A DNA stretch of 64,000 nucleotides, taken from positions 62,001 to 126,000 of the forward strand of contig JAKSDQ010000076.1 in assembly GCA_022360015.1 (NCBI GenBank). The letters are read 5' to 3'. The position numbers were made by a program, and so were the translations under genes. This document shows, in pieces, positions 16,405 through 26,248 of the stretch (positions are counted from its first letter, which is position 1; each line of letters opens with the position of its first letter). This DNA comes from Cytophagales bacterium (lineage in GTDB: Bacteria; Bacteroidota; Bacteroidia; Cytophagales; Cyclobacteriaceae). The notes beneath the pieces are model-generated. The model was not told where the DNA came from and did not search any database. It saw only the letters and a program-made list of their open reading frames with translations.

Positions 16405-19400
16405 AAAACAAATAGCCTAGTCTCAAATAAAATCCTGTTTCTTCTTCCGTTCTGGCGACCTCGATGGCCATGACGGTGGCGTTGATGGGGGCAAACCAGA
16501 GTCCGGCGCCGTAGCCATGGTGCAGCTTACCGGAGTTTTCACCATCCAGCCAAACCCTGCCGATGTCATTAAAGAGGTTAAAACCAAAGTTTATGGGCAA
16601 GAGCGGGTTTTTGATGGTGGTAATTCTCATTCTCAGCTCGGTATTGTTGTAAAGCCGTGTGTCGCCAAAAAACGTGTTTTGCGATAACCTCTCAAGGTTT
16701 GTAAGCCCCCCAATTGCTGTGCCTGGTAAAATTCGTAATTACCCAAGGTATGGCCGGCACCCGTACGGATAGCCATGGTAACAGTAGCCGGGAGCCTGAA
16801 ACTGAAAAACAATGAAAAATCTGCCATTGCGCTGGCATAGTTGTTGGAATTGTCGTTGAGACCGGCATAAGCTCTCAGGTCCATATTAAGGTCGATACCC
16901 CTGGAGGGGAGTTTTTTATCATCTCTCATATCGAGATCGAATTTTAACACACCTCCCTCATAACTTTTCCAGTTGAAAAAATTTTCATCGAGATCAAGAC
17001 CCGAACCGTCTAAAAATATTCTGTCCTCACCATCATACTCTGATTCCACCTTAAACAGTTGCCAATGGTGCCCAAAGCTAAGTGATCCAAACTCACCTAT
17101 GCGTTTGCTTAGCAGGATTTCATTATTGATAAGATTATATTGTATCCGGTAGAAATCTATCGGATTGTCTACATTGAAGGATTCGTCTGCTTGCTTGTTA
17201 AAAACAGTTTCATTGCCGAATCCAAAGAAATTGGAGATGTAACTAGGCGAGAAAAGGTCAAAATTGATGTTCAGGCTCCACTTATCAAAGACATTCATAA
17301 AAGTGCTGTGATATTTCAGGTCGAAGGAGTTGGTGGCAAACGCGTAGCTTCCCTGTACGAAATGACGACTTTTATAAGGATCTTTACGAAAACCGTGTTG
17401 GATAAAAACGAAGCCTCCTCCCATAAACAGGCCATCGTCACGGTTAACATTAACATAAACCAGGGGGCTCAGCCTATCATACCTGAAATCCCTTCTGTCA
17501 TACGTGTTTACTTCGGGTTCGCTGCTCGTGAAATCCCTGCTTTCCTTTCCAAAATTTATGATGTTGCCCTCCCTGTTATCGTAAATTTTGTTTTTTCTGG
17601 AAAGTCCTCTCACCTGTGATAAATCTATTATTTTGTCCTGACCTTCTCCACCTATAATCCGGATTACAGGCCCCTTATTTACTTTGCCTTCAATTTTAAA
17701 AAGGTCATTTCCTCCCAGCCCATAGACGCTGATTTCTTTAGTTTCATCTGTTTTAAAAGTACGCTCATACAACTTTTGGGAGGTAGTGTCATCCTTGGCT
17801 TTTTTGAATATCCGAACCTTGGTTTCAAGGTCGTTCATCCGCTCTATTTTAAAGAACTCATTCTTGCGACTTCCTTTGATATTAACGGTGCGGGCGAGAA
17901 ACAGGTATTGTTGCCTGGCGTAATCTTTCAGGTTATTTCTGTGGGACTTCAATTTCTCGATGACCTCTTCACCATTCAGGGCGTAAATAGTGTCAGGCCA
18001 GGTGCTGATGGCTTGTTCTATGGTACTGTCTGTCAGGTTTTTTTGCAAGGTATCTGCCACCTGAAGCCAGTCTTGCAAAGAGGGCTCTGTAAGGAAGTCC
18101 CTGTCAAAATAACGCGCATTAGCGTTAAAACCTGGCACATACCTGTACTTGTAACCAAACCCCTGTAAACTGGGCAGTGCCCACTTTCTTTTAGCAATAT
18201 TCATCAGCAAACCCTGACTAACAAAGAATGCCTGGTCGCGATCCCTTGGAATGGGTCTGAAAATGGTTTTTTTACCCTGTTCAAAACTCGCCCATCTCCA
18301 TTGATCGTCGTGCCGGTCCCAATCTCCGATCACCATGTCAAATAGCCTGGACTTTAGGGTCCATAACTGATCTACCTGATTGTTATTGTTTTTATAAAGT
18401 TGTTGCAACATTTTGGCGGTGCTGTAAATCCTTTTGGCGTTGCCGAAGTTGGGCCTGTCCGAATGATCACCGTCAGGATGGGCTTCAAAAAGAAAAAGTC
18501 CGTTGGCAAACAGTTCACTATATTTTCCCAGACGTGGGTCATTCGGCATAAATACGATTTTGGGATTGGTATGGTAGATTTTGGCAGCCCTGGCAAGGGT
18601 TGGGATTACAAAAGCCCCATAGGGATGGGAGGCTGAAATTTCATCCTGGACAATATCGGCGGCGATGGTTCCACGCAGGGGTTCGGGCACCACTTTCTCA
18701 GTATATTTTTCTATTGATCTCAGCACATATTGCCTGCCGTCGCCTGCCTGTAGCCTCAGGGATTTGGTTTGCTGCCCGCCTCCTCGTCTTACCGGGACCA
18801 ATCCGCCCATTTCCCGGCCCATATCAAATACCGGAACAGTTATTTTTGCTTTCCAGGCCTCTCTGTAGTTTTTACCCAACAACCAGCGCCTTTTCTTGTC
18901 ATATTGATTGCTGGCATTGGTTGTAACCACACTATCGGAAAAATCAATATCCTTAAAATTCGGAACGAGGTCAGGACGGTATTTTTTGGTGAATAAATGT
19001 TTTTCATAAGTTCTTTTTGCCGCTCCTTTTTCATCGGTCTGCCAAATTTCCAGGTTGACTCTACCGTCTTTGTAAAACAACAACCTTGCGTACCCCAGCC
19101 CACCATCGGCAAACTTTGCATATCCCTTTTTCTTCACATGATTGGATTTGGAACCCGCCCCGCTGACGATATAATGTACGCTGTCTTTTAATATGTATTG
19201 CATGGAATGCTCGTGGCCGGAGATATAAATAAGATTGGGATGCCTGGCAAAGAGTTGAGTAAGTACCTCTCGCATGGCTTTGTATTTAGGATGCCGGATA
19301 TCCTGTATATTGCCTATCCACTTCCGGTAAAGAGGAAAAATAGAACCAATCACCGGCAAAGGCATATAAAGTGATCTGTCGATAGCAGTTAAAGGAAACA

Positions 19401-20133
19401 GATGATCATGAAGATGACTTACCCCACCATGAATCCCATAACTGTAAAGCGGATGATGCGCGGAGAAAATGATTTTTTTGCCTTTGTTTCTCCTGATGAT
19501 GTCATCAATTTGTACCATAATATCTGCGTTGGAGGCGATATCGCAGCCCTCATCTTTCTCCGGTTTTTCCCAGGGGTGCAAAATCCATTGGGTGTCCAGT
19601 ATAATCATGGTGATTTCATCATTCAGGTTTATTTCCACCGGGCCCGGGCAACCATCATCCGGAAGAAATATATTGGTGCTGTCCATCAGGGCTTCCGCAA
19701 ATTGCTCCTGGTTGTTAATGTATTCCCAGCCCGACCTTTTACCCTTCTTCCAATCGTGATTGCCAGGGATGATAAATACTTTGCCCGCGTAGGATTTTAC
19801 TACTTCCAACTGGCTGATTAATATATCTTCGGCCTGTTTCCTGGAAGGATGCCCTTTTTCCGGGAGCCCTTTTGGATATATATTGTCTCCTAAAAATACA
19901 ACGGCGCTTTGTTCATTTTCAGCCTCCAGTTGTTTTGAAAGCATGGTAAGCACGGGATTGCTGCCATTTTTGAAGTGCTTTCCCGCGTCGCCAATAAAAT
20001 ATAGCGTGTAGACAGGTAAGTCTTGGGCGGTGTATGACGGCTGGTTTCCGGAGGCAAGGCAGGTTGGTGTACTGTTTAAAAGACAAAAGAAGAGGCTTGT
20101 TATGAGCCCGATAAAACCTCTGAAACCGGTCAT
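16403..20133 (-). CDS. Exported metallophosphoesterase with kinase-like middle region and outer-membrane barrel (frameshifted)
   Basis: About 1,243 residues if read through. A signal peptide (about 1-27) is followed by a calcineurin-like phosphoesterase domain (about 38-330) with all metal motifs: YFIGDAGKH, FLGDNIYPKG, IIPGNHDW, SAHHPLY and SGHEHS. The middle (about 440-700) has a glycine-rich stretch, YVLRSIEK, then GDWDRHDDQWRW and PIPRDRDQAFF, which recall the catalytic and metal loops of atypical HipA/PI4K/Fam20-like kinases. The C-terminal part (about 880 on) is an Omp85/BamA-type surface-antigen barrel. The main frame stops at 16633; shifting by one base in the A6 run at 16667-16672 (T6 in the message) restores RFFGDTRLYNNTELRMR and joins the last 75 codons. 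A consensus error is likely, but the site is also a U UUU UUG heptamer. Confidence 0.82.
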
Positions 20134-20251
20134 ATTGACGATAGCATTTAACTTGTCAAAAATATAAATAAATCCATATTAATAGTCATTTGGAGACCTA
20201 AAAGAAAACGATAACATAAGCCACGTTGCTATGGCAATAAGGTCTGTACAT

Positions 20252-22369
20252 TTACTTGTTTTTGTTTAATGTAATACAAAATGTCGTACCACCACCCCCT
20301 TTCTGGCTTTCTACCGAAATATCTTCACCCAGTTTTTCGGCTGCTTTTTTGACAATATACAGACCTAAACCGTTACCGTTAGATTTAACTGTACCAATGA
20401 AATACATGTTAAATATTTTGTCGATTATTTCCTTTTTAATTCCGTCCCCGTTATCTGAAAAAATCAGACTCAGGAGTGGGCCGTTTTCTTTAAATGTAAT
20501 ACTGATTTTTAATTTTTCACTCCCCGGCGATGACGCGAACATGAAAGAGTTTTCAATGAGGTAAGTAGTAATTTTGTTGATAATAAACAGGTCGGAAAAT
20601 ATAGAATCAGCACCATAAATATCCAATTGATAGTCTTCAATATTATTTATTTTTCCGTAATAAGCAGCCTGGTTGGTTATAACACTTTTAAGGGTGTTCA
20701 TATCGATCTCGGTGAATTGTATTTTATGGTTGTAAATTTCACTGATGCTGATGAACTTTTTTAACATCATATCCATGGCTTGTACCACGTTTTGAACCTT
20801 TTTGAACAGATCAAGGGCTTCTTTCTCTTTGACTGTCATTCTGGCTATTTGATCGATACCCATAATGCTGCTGATCGGTCTTCTCAAATCATGAGAGGCC
20901 CGGTACAAAAACATATCCAATTCCTTGTTGGTTCTCCTCAGACTGGAAGTTCTCTCACTAATGGTATGCTCCAGGTATTTGTTGATCGATTTGATTTCCT
21001 CGTTTTTTTCCTGCAGCATTTCTTTTTGATGAACCATTTGATCATTTACCACCTTCAACATATCGGCCTGGGTTTTGAGCTCTTCCTTTTGTTCAAAGGT
21101 CTGCCCCTGCAACATTTCCAACTTAAAAAAAGCACGGGAAAACCTTACGCCCAACAGTGTGGCGCTGAGAAAGAAGAAGCCCAGATAGCCGATGTTAATA
21201 TACGAAATGAGGCTGTCCCGCTGGGCGTAAAATATAAACATGTGAGAAGTAAACACGATCACGCCTAGTAAAATACCAGCCACTGCGTACCAGGACGCGG
21301 GATTTTTGTCTATCATCGATTTTATCACGATGGTGGTTATATAAACGAAATTCACCAACATTACCACAAAGAAAGGTAACAGGTAGTAGGTGAACCATGT
21401 ATCCGGTGAAAGTAATGTGACGATGGCAAAAGATAAAATCGCCCAAAAGACAAGGGCATTATACCGGGGATATGCGTTTTTTTTAAATATTTTATTGAAA
21501 TATAAACAGCCTGCAAGAGAACCGAAAAACAGCGAAATGTATTCCAGTTTTGTATTAAACTCCCAACTCAAAAATGGCATGATATCCACTAAAGGTGCGT
21601 AGTGGTCACTGATGGCCCTGTACGCCCAGAAAAGGCAAAACAAGGCGAAATATAATACAGCTTTATCTTTTCTCCATAAGCTGTATAAAAACAAAAATGC
21701 TAATCCCATTAATACCAAACTGGTTAATAACATGGTCTCAGCGATAACCGAAGACTCTTCTCTTTTTACAAAGGCCCTGAAACATCCGATTGATGGGGCT
21801 TTACTTATTCCTCCGTTTTTGTGATAAAAATTGGCAACTTGAATGATGATTTCCGTTTTTCCACTTTCCTGCAGTTTGAAGGGGAGGGTATGGCTTTTCC
21901 TCCGGTGGACAGTGGTTGCCCGGTCTGTTCCTACTTTACCACAGGCTACCTTTAGCCGACCGTTGATCCAGATTTTATAACTGGCATATAACTTGGGAAC
22001 CTTTATAGCCAATAAATCGCCATAGGGTGAAGCGATCACCTGAAGCCTGTAAGTTGCATATCCCATGTTATCCGGTTTTTCACCATTGACTAATTTACCC
22101 TTCCACAAGCCGGGCAGGTTTACCAGGGATTTACCTGGCAGGTCTTCTTTCTGTTGGAAATCTTTTGGTGTCAGTAACTGTTTCCAGTAAAACTCCCAGG
22201 GCCCGTTTAACACCAAAATATTGCTTTTGTTGAATTCAAAAGATGTCAAATCAACAATTTCCTCTTGCCCCTTCATATCCTGATTCATCAATCCCAGTGT
22301 TATGGAAGACTTTAAAATCAAAAATAAGCTTGGTGCGATGCGTATGAATAGTCTGTAACTCCTTTTCAT
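20252..22369 (-). CDS. Sensor histidine kinase with 7TMR-DISM input
   Basis: About 705 residues. I take the ATG at 22369 (MKRSYRLF); a start 30 bases earlier is possible. After a signal/anchor segment comes an extracytoplasmic 7TMR-DISMED2 sugar-binding-like domain (about 40-190, NGPWEFYWKQLL, RLQVIASPYGD). Seven membrane segments follow (about 205-405), then a coiled coil (about 410-475), the HisKA domain with phosphorylatable His in YRASHDLRRPISSIMG, and a HATPase_c domain with NSFMF, DNGDGIKKE and GNGLGLYIVKK. The domain order is typical of Bacteroidota sensors of carbohydrate or envelope signals. No response regulator is adjacent, so the partner is unknown. Confidence 0.92.
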   Translation of the reverse strand: MKRSYRLFIRIAPSLFLILKSSITLGLMNQDMKGQEEIVDLTSFEFNKSNILVLNGPWEFYWKQLLTPKDFQQKEDLPGKSLVNLPGLWKGKLVNGEKPDNMGYATYRLQVIASPYGDLLAIKVPKLYASYKIWINGRLKVACGKVGTDRATTVHRRKSHTLPFKLQESGKTEIIIQVANFYHKNGGISKAPSIGCFRAFVKREESSVIAETMLLTSLVLMGLAFLFLYSLWRKDKAVLYFALFCLFWAYRAISDHYAPLVDIMPFLSWEFNTKLEYISLFFGSLAGCLYFNKIFKKNAYPRYNALVFWAILSFAIVTLLSPDTWFTYYLLPFFVVMLVNFVYITTIVIKSMIDKNPASWYAVAGILLGVIVFTSHMFIFYAQRDSLISYINIGYLGFFFLSATLLGVRFSRAFFKLEMLQGQTFEQKEELKTQADMLKVVNDQMVHQKEMLQEKNEEIKSINKYLEHTISERTSSLRRTNKELDMFLYRASHDLRRPISSIMGIDQIARMTVKEKEALDLFKKVQNVVQAMDMMLKKFISISEIYNHKIQFTEIDMNTLKSVITNQAAYYGKINNIEDYQLDIYGADSIFSDLFIINKITTYLIENSFMFASSPGSEKLKISITFKENGPLLSLIFSDNGDGIKKEIIDKIFNMYFIGTVKSNGNGLGLYIVKKAAEKLGEDISVESQKGGGGTTFCITLNKNK

Positions 22370-22573
22370 TTTAAGGCCTCTCCAATCATTAGCAGCCAAT
22401 AAATCAGATTTTTTTTTGTGGATTTTTTTACTGGTTTTTACACCCTGAGCGGAAAATAAGGCGAAACCAATAAAAATTGGTAATTTATCGTTGGAATGGT
22501 CTGCTTACTCTTTAAATTATCATCCAGCCGGGTTTTGAGCATTTTCTGGCCGACCGTTCACTGATGTGAGTGG

Positions 22574-23161
22574 TTAGTGTTTTCCGACCGTATAGCCTTT
22601 TTTTGCAAAATCTTTGAGGGCAGACAAGGAGCTTTTTACCTTATTTTGCCATTCTTTCTGCTTTTTAGGTAAACTACCGTGGAGTGTCTCGATATCATAG
22701 AGCCGGTCAAATTCGTTACTTTCTTTCAGCAATTTACGGATTTCATTGTTGTAGATTTTCAAATCACTTTTCTTACCCGGTTCTCTTGAAAGCTGTAATA
22801 TCCTTTTTCTGATTTTTCTGGCATACAGTTCTGCTATGTCAAAGTGCAATTGCTCATGCGCCAGCAATTGTGGCGATTGCGCCAGGGCCCACGATTTAGT
22901 CTTGTTAAAAAGCGTATAAACGTCATATTTTATTTTTTTCTTAACAAAATAGGGGACCGCTTTTATTTTTACCATAGAACCAGCGTCACCATGGTAGTGA
23001 TCAGGCCTCGATCCTTTAAAATCTTCCCATTTAAGGGGATTAAACGGCTGCCACTCCTTGTAGATCTGAAAATCCACAGGCTCCTGCACCTTTTGGGCGA
23101 TCAGTTGATTGGTGATCAAAACCTGAACGGCAGTGAAGAGAAGAATGCTTAACTTATCCAT
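22574..23161 (-). CDS. DUF922 family putative secreted zinc protease
   Basis: A 195-residue exported protein with an N-terminal signal segment (MDKLSILLFTAVQVLITNQL). The core contains LLAHEQLHFDIAELYARKIR (around residues 100-120), a HExxH-like metal site with a downstream Asp, as described for DUF922 proteins. KWEDFKGSRP is another family stretch. The function is unproven; a metalloprotease acting in the periplasm is suggested by the family. It lies upstream of, and in line with, the sensor kinase but about 200 bp away. Confidence 0.8.
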   Translation of the reverse strand: MDKLSILLFTAVQVLITNQLIAQKVQEPVDFQIYKEWQPFNPLKWEDFKGSRPDHYHGDAGSMVKIKAVPYFVKKKIKYDVYTLFNKTKSWALAQSPQLLAHEQLHFDIAELYARKIRKRILQLSREPGKKSDLKIYNNEIRKLLKESNEFDRLYDIETLHGSLPKKQKEWQNKVKSSLSALKDFAKKGYTVGKH

Positions 23162-23333
23162 ATGCGTGACAGCGCTGTTGATTTTTGCTAATCAAAATTC
23201 ATGCCTTTTGCAGCATGATCTGAAAAATAATCCAAATTCTGCCAGTAATAATAACTTTTTGAGGCATTTCTTTGAAAAATAAATTATTGATGCTTTTTTA
23301 GGCAAATTTATTTTTCTCTGTGACCTATATTGT

Positions 23334-24650
23334 ATGCCGCTGATAATTGTACTCCTGGGTATAGTGCTCCTCCTGGTATTAATCATTGTATTTAAACTGA
23401 ACGCTTTCATTTCATTTATCATCGTTTCGCTTTTGGTGGGTGTTTTTGAAGGACTTCCTGTAATATCTACTGTCGAGGCGATAAAAACCGGCATAGGCAG
23501 CATTATGAGTTCTCTGATCATTATTTTGGGATTTGGGGCGATGCTTGGCAAATTAGTGGCCGATAGTGGTGCTGCCTATAAGATCACCACCGGCCTTGTC
23601 GCTGCCTTTGGATTAAAGAGAATTCAGTTGGCCCTGATGGTGACGGGCTTTATTGTGGGTATACCCATGTTTTATTCAGTGGGATTTGTGATTCTGGTGC
23701 CCCTGGTTTTTACCATGGCAGCCAGTACAGGGTTACCCCTGCTGTATGTGGGCATACCTATGCTGGCTTCACTTTCTGTAACACATGGTTATTTGCCTCC
23801 ACATCCGGCACCTACTGCCATAGTGGGGATGTTTCAGGCCGATATCGGTACCACATTGATTTATGGAATTATCATTGCGATTCCTGCCATTCTTGTGGCC
23901 GGCCCACTGTTATCAGGTTATTTTAGCAGGTTTGATGCAAAACCGTTAAAGGCATTTACCGGTACGGAAAATGCTGCCGGCACCTCAGTTCCTTCCCTGG
24001 GAAGTAGCCTGGCAGTTGCCTTGTCACCTGTAATTTTAATAGGTTTCGCGGCCCTGGCCAGGCTATGGGTAGCTGAAGGAAGCTTTGCGTGGAAACTCGC
24101 CGATATTCTGGGGAATCCATCCATCGCTATGCTGATTGCGGTATTGGCGGCTATTTACTTTTTGGGCATAAGAAATGGTCAAAAAATGACTGAATTGATG
24201 GAATCCATATCTTCAGGGGTTTCGGGAATCACGATGGTATTGCTGATCATCGCTGGCGCAGGGGCATTTAAACAAGTGTTAATAGAAAGCGGGGTCAGTG
24301 ACTACATTGCCGGACTCATGCAGGCATCAGGCTTTTCACCCTTGTTTTTGGCCTGGTTCATTGCAGCGGTAGTGCGGGTGTGTGTGGGTTCTGCAACGGT
24401 CGCCGGCCTTACCTCAGCGGGTATTGTAGTCCCCCTGGTTGGAGATCCCGATGTTTCACCTGAGCTGATGGTTTTGGCTATTGGTTCGGGAAGCCTGATG
24501 TTGTCACATGTTAATGATGGTGGGTTCTGGCTCTTTAAGGAGTATTTTAATCTTAGTATTAAGGAAACATTATCCACATGGACTGTGATGGAAACGACGG
24601 TTTCGGCGATGGGGTTGGTAGGGGTGATGGTTTTGGATTGGGTTGTTTGA
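23334..24650 (+). CDS. GntP family gluconate:H+ symporter
   Basis: A 438-residue polytopic permease with 11-13 hydrophobic segments. Recognisable GntP stretches include GFGAMLGKLVADSGAAYKI, VGFVILVPLVFTMA, THGYLPPHPAPTAI (substrate-site hairpin), RVCVGSATVAG and SHVNDGGFWLFKEYF. These proteins carry gluconate or related sugar acids across the inner membrane with protons. The exact substrate is not determined by sequence, and no gluconate kinase is adjacent. An aldo-keto reductase follows 235 bp downstream. Confidence 0.93.
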   Translation: MPLIIVLLGIVLLLVLIIVFKLNAFISFIIVSLLVGVFEGLPVISTVEAIKTGIGSIMSSLIIILGFGAMLGKLVADSGAAYKITTGLVAAFGLKRIQLALMVTGFIVGIPMFYSVGFVILVPLVFTMAASTGLPLLYVGIPMLASLSVTHGYLPPHPAPTAIVGMFQADIGTTLIYGIIIAIPAILVAGPLLSGYFSRFDAKPLKAFTGTENAAGTSVPSLGSSLAVALSPVILIGFAALARLWVAEGSFAWKLADILGNPSIAMLIAVLAAIYFLGIRNGQKMTELMESISSGVSGITMVLLIIAGAGAFKQVLIESGVSDYIAGLMQASGFSPLFLAWFIAAVVRVCVGSATVAGLTSAGIVVPLVGDPDVSPELMVLAIGSGSLMLSHVNDGGFWLFKEYFNLSIKETLSTWTVMETTVSAMGLVGVMVLDWVV

Positions 24651-24885
24651 AATTGACAATTGATAATTGACAGTTGACAATGATTGATGGGGTATATTGG
24701 GATGGTTTAGGGGGTGAGGTCTGGGTTGATGGTGGGCGGTTGACGATGGTTAGTGGGGATTTTTTTGGGGGGGAATAATTTGTTGTGTGTGGATAGGCTG
24801 GTGTTGTGGAGGGATGAAGGATGGGGGCATGGTAACAGGTAGATTAAAGTTGATAATTGATTGATAGATAAATAATAATAATTAC
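24651..24885 (+). repeat. TTGACA-type repeat followed by a G-rich tract
   Basis: AATTGACAATTGATAATTGA opens the gap and is followed by CAGTTGACAATGATTG. About 150 bases rich in G and T but nearly free of C then follow on the plus strand, including GGGGGTGAGG, TTTTTTTGGGGGGG and GGATGGGGGC. The order of repeat then G-rich tract matches 11296-11499. No gene is supported. Confidence 0.45.
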
Positions 24886-25884
24886 ATGGAAAATTATAAA
24901 GCTGATTCAAAGAGATATGATTCAATGTTGTACCGCCGCTGTGGGGCAAGCGGGATATTGTTGCCGGCCATATCGTTAGGGTTATGGCATAATTTTGGTT
25001 CGGTTGACAGTTTTGAAAAGGGCAGGAGTATTGTCAGAAAAGCATTTGACCTTGGCATTACTCATTTTGATTTGGCTAATAATTATGGGCCGGTATACGG
25101 ATCAGCCGAGGAGAATTTTGGGCGTATGTTGGAAAAGGATTTAAAACCTTATCGTGATGAATTGATCATTTCTTCCAAAGCCGGTTGGGACATGTGGCCG
25201 GGTCCTTACGGCAATTATGGTTCGAAAAAATACCTGGTCGCGAGCCTGGATCAAAGCTTGAAACGCATGGGTTTAGAGTATGTAGATATATTTTACCACC
25301 ATCGTCCCGACCCTGAGACACCTCTGGAAGAAACAATGGGTGCCCTTGACCTGATTGTGAGACAGGGTAAAGCGTTGTATGTGGGCATCTCGATGTACGA
25401 CAAAGAACAAACCGGGGAAGCCATCGATATGCTGGGTGAACTGGGTACTCACTGCTTCATTCATCAGCCTAACTACAGCATGTTTGATCGCTGGATTGAA
25501 GGAGGGCTGTTGGAAGAATTAAAACAAAAAGGTACCGGTTGTATTGTATTTTCGCCGTTGCAACAGGGATTGTTAACCAACAAATATCTTCATGGCATTC
25601 CTGAAGACTCGCGGGCGGCCAAGGAGTCAGGATATCTTCAAAAGGATAGCATCACAGAGGAAAAGCTGGAAAAAGTCAGGTTGCTGGACCAACTGGCAAG
25701 CGCCCGGGGACAAAGCCTTGCACAAATGGCTATAGCCTGGCTGTTGAGAGATCCCGGTGTAACTTCGGTTTTAATGGGTGTAAGCAGCGAAAAGCAACTT
25801 CTCGATAATCTTAGCTCACTGGATAATTTAGAGTTTTCCACAGAGGAATTTGAGAAGATTGAAAATATATTGGGCGGAGATTAG
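24886..25884 (+). CDS. Aldo-keto reductase, YghZ / glyceraldehyde-3-phosphate reductase type
   Basis: A 332-residue NADPH-dependent (beta/alpha)8 reductase. YRRCGASGILLPAISLGLW is the N-terminal hallmark of the YghZ branch. The catalytic tetrad is visible in ITHFDLANNYGP (Asp, Tyr), LIISSKAGWDMW (Lys) and IFYHHRPDP (His). The C-terminal cofactor site holds VTSVLMGVSSEKQL. YghZ-like enzymes reduce short aldehydes such as L-glyceraldehyde 3-phosphate and methylglyoxal. It is a single gene; a role in clearing reactive aldehydes is inferred from the family. Confidence 0.9.
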   Translation: MENYKADSKRYDSMLYRRCGASGILLPAISLGLWHNFGSVDSFEKGRSIVRKAFDLGITHFDLANNYGPVYGSAEENFGRMLEKDLKPYRDELIISSKAGWDMWPGPYGNYGSKKYLVASLDQSLKRMGLEYVDIFYHHRPDPETPLEETMGALDLIVRQGKALYVGISMYDKEQTGEAIDMLGELGTHCFIHQPNYSMFDRWIEGGLLEELKQKGTGCIVFSPLQQGLLTNKYLHGIPEDSRAAKESGYLQKDSITEEKLEKVRLLDQLASARGQSLAQMAIAWLLRDPGVTSVLMGVSSEKQLLDNLSSLDNLEFSTEEFEKIENILGGD

Positions 25885-26031
25885 CTGTAGATTCTTTGTT
25901 TCGGAGTTTCCCCGGATGCCAGGTGCCTGCATTAAAAATCCATAATCAATCGCTTTCAATTTCCAGGCCGCCTGTAATTTTTTCGTCCCTTCCGGACGTT
26001 CGTTTATTTGCGAATAGTACATGATGTGTAT

Positions 26032-26051
26032 TAATTGACAACTGTCAATTA
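26032..26051. repeat. Palindromic TTGACA-type repeat
   Basis: A perfect 9-bp inverted repeat, TAATTGACA / TGTCAATTA, surrounds a 2-base centre. It is the most symmetric member of the repeat family seen at 11296, 16321 and 24651. Confidence 0.5.
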
Positions 26052-26162
26052 TGAACCGAGTCATACCCAAACCTATTGAGCATCTTTTCAAGCCAATGTT
26101 TGGTTTACAGGAGAACTTTCCATGCTTATAGGTTTAGAGGTTACCTCTATGTTGCTCATCAA

Positions 26163-26228
26163 GTGACTTTTGTCAATAGATTATCTAATTCATATCATTG
26201 AAATGCAATACGATATCTGTTTTATTAG
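26163..26228 (+). promoter_or_regulatory. Paired FNR-like operators before the AI-2E-type transporter
   Basis: GTGAC-TTTT-GTCAA (26163-26176) and CTAAT-TCAT-ATCAT (26185-26198) have centres 22 bp apart, as in the other pairs. The expected -7 position (26221) reads TTTATTAG, a poor match to TAnnTTTG, so the core promoter is uncertain. The same odd -7 sequence type recurs at 41460. Confidence 0.45.
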
Positions 26229-26248
26229 ACAAATAATAAGTTTCATTA

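Noticed and set aside
18400-19821. Several rightward frames of 64-159 codons opposite the phosphoesterase gene
   Set aside because: All lie antisense within the phosphoesterase/kinase-like coding region, which has continuous motifs.
24707-24949. Leftward frame of 80 codons in the G-rich gap
   Set aside because: The translation is low-complexity, caused by the C-rich complement of the G-rich tract, and overlaps the aldo-keto reductase start.
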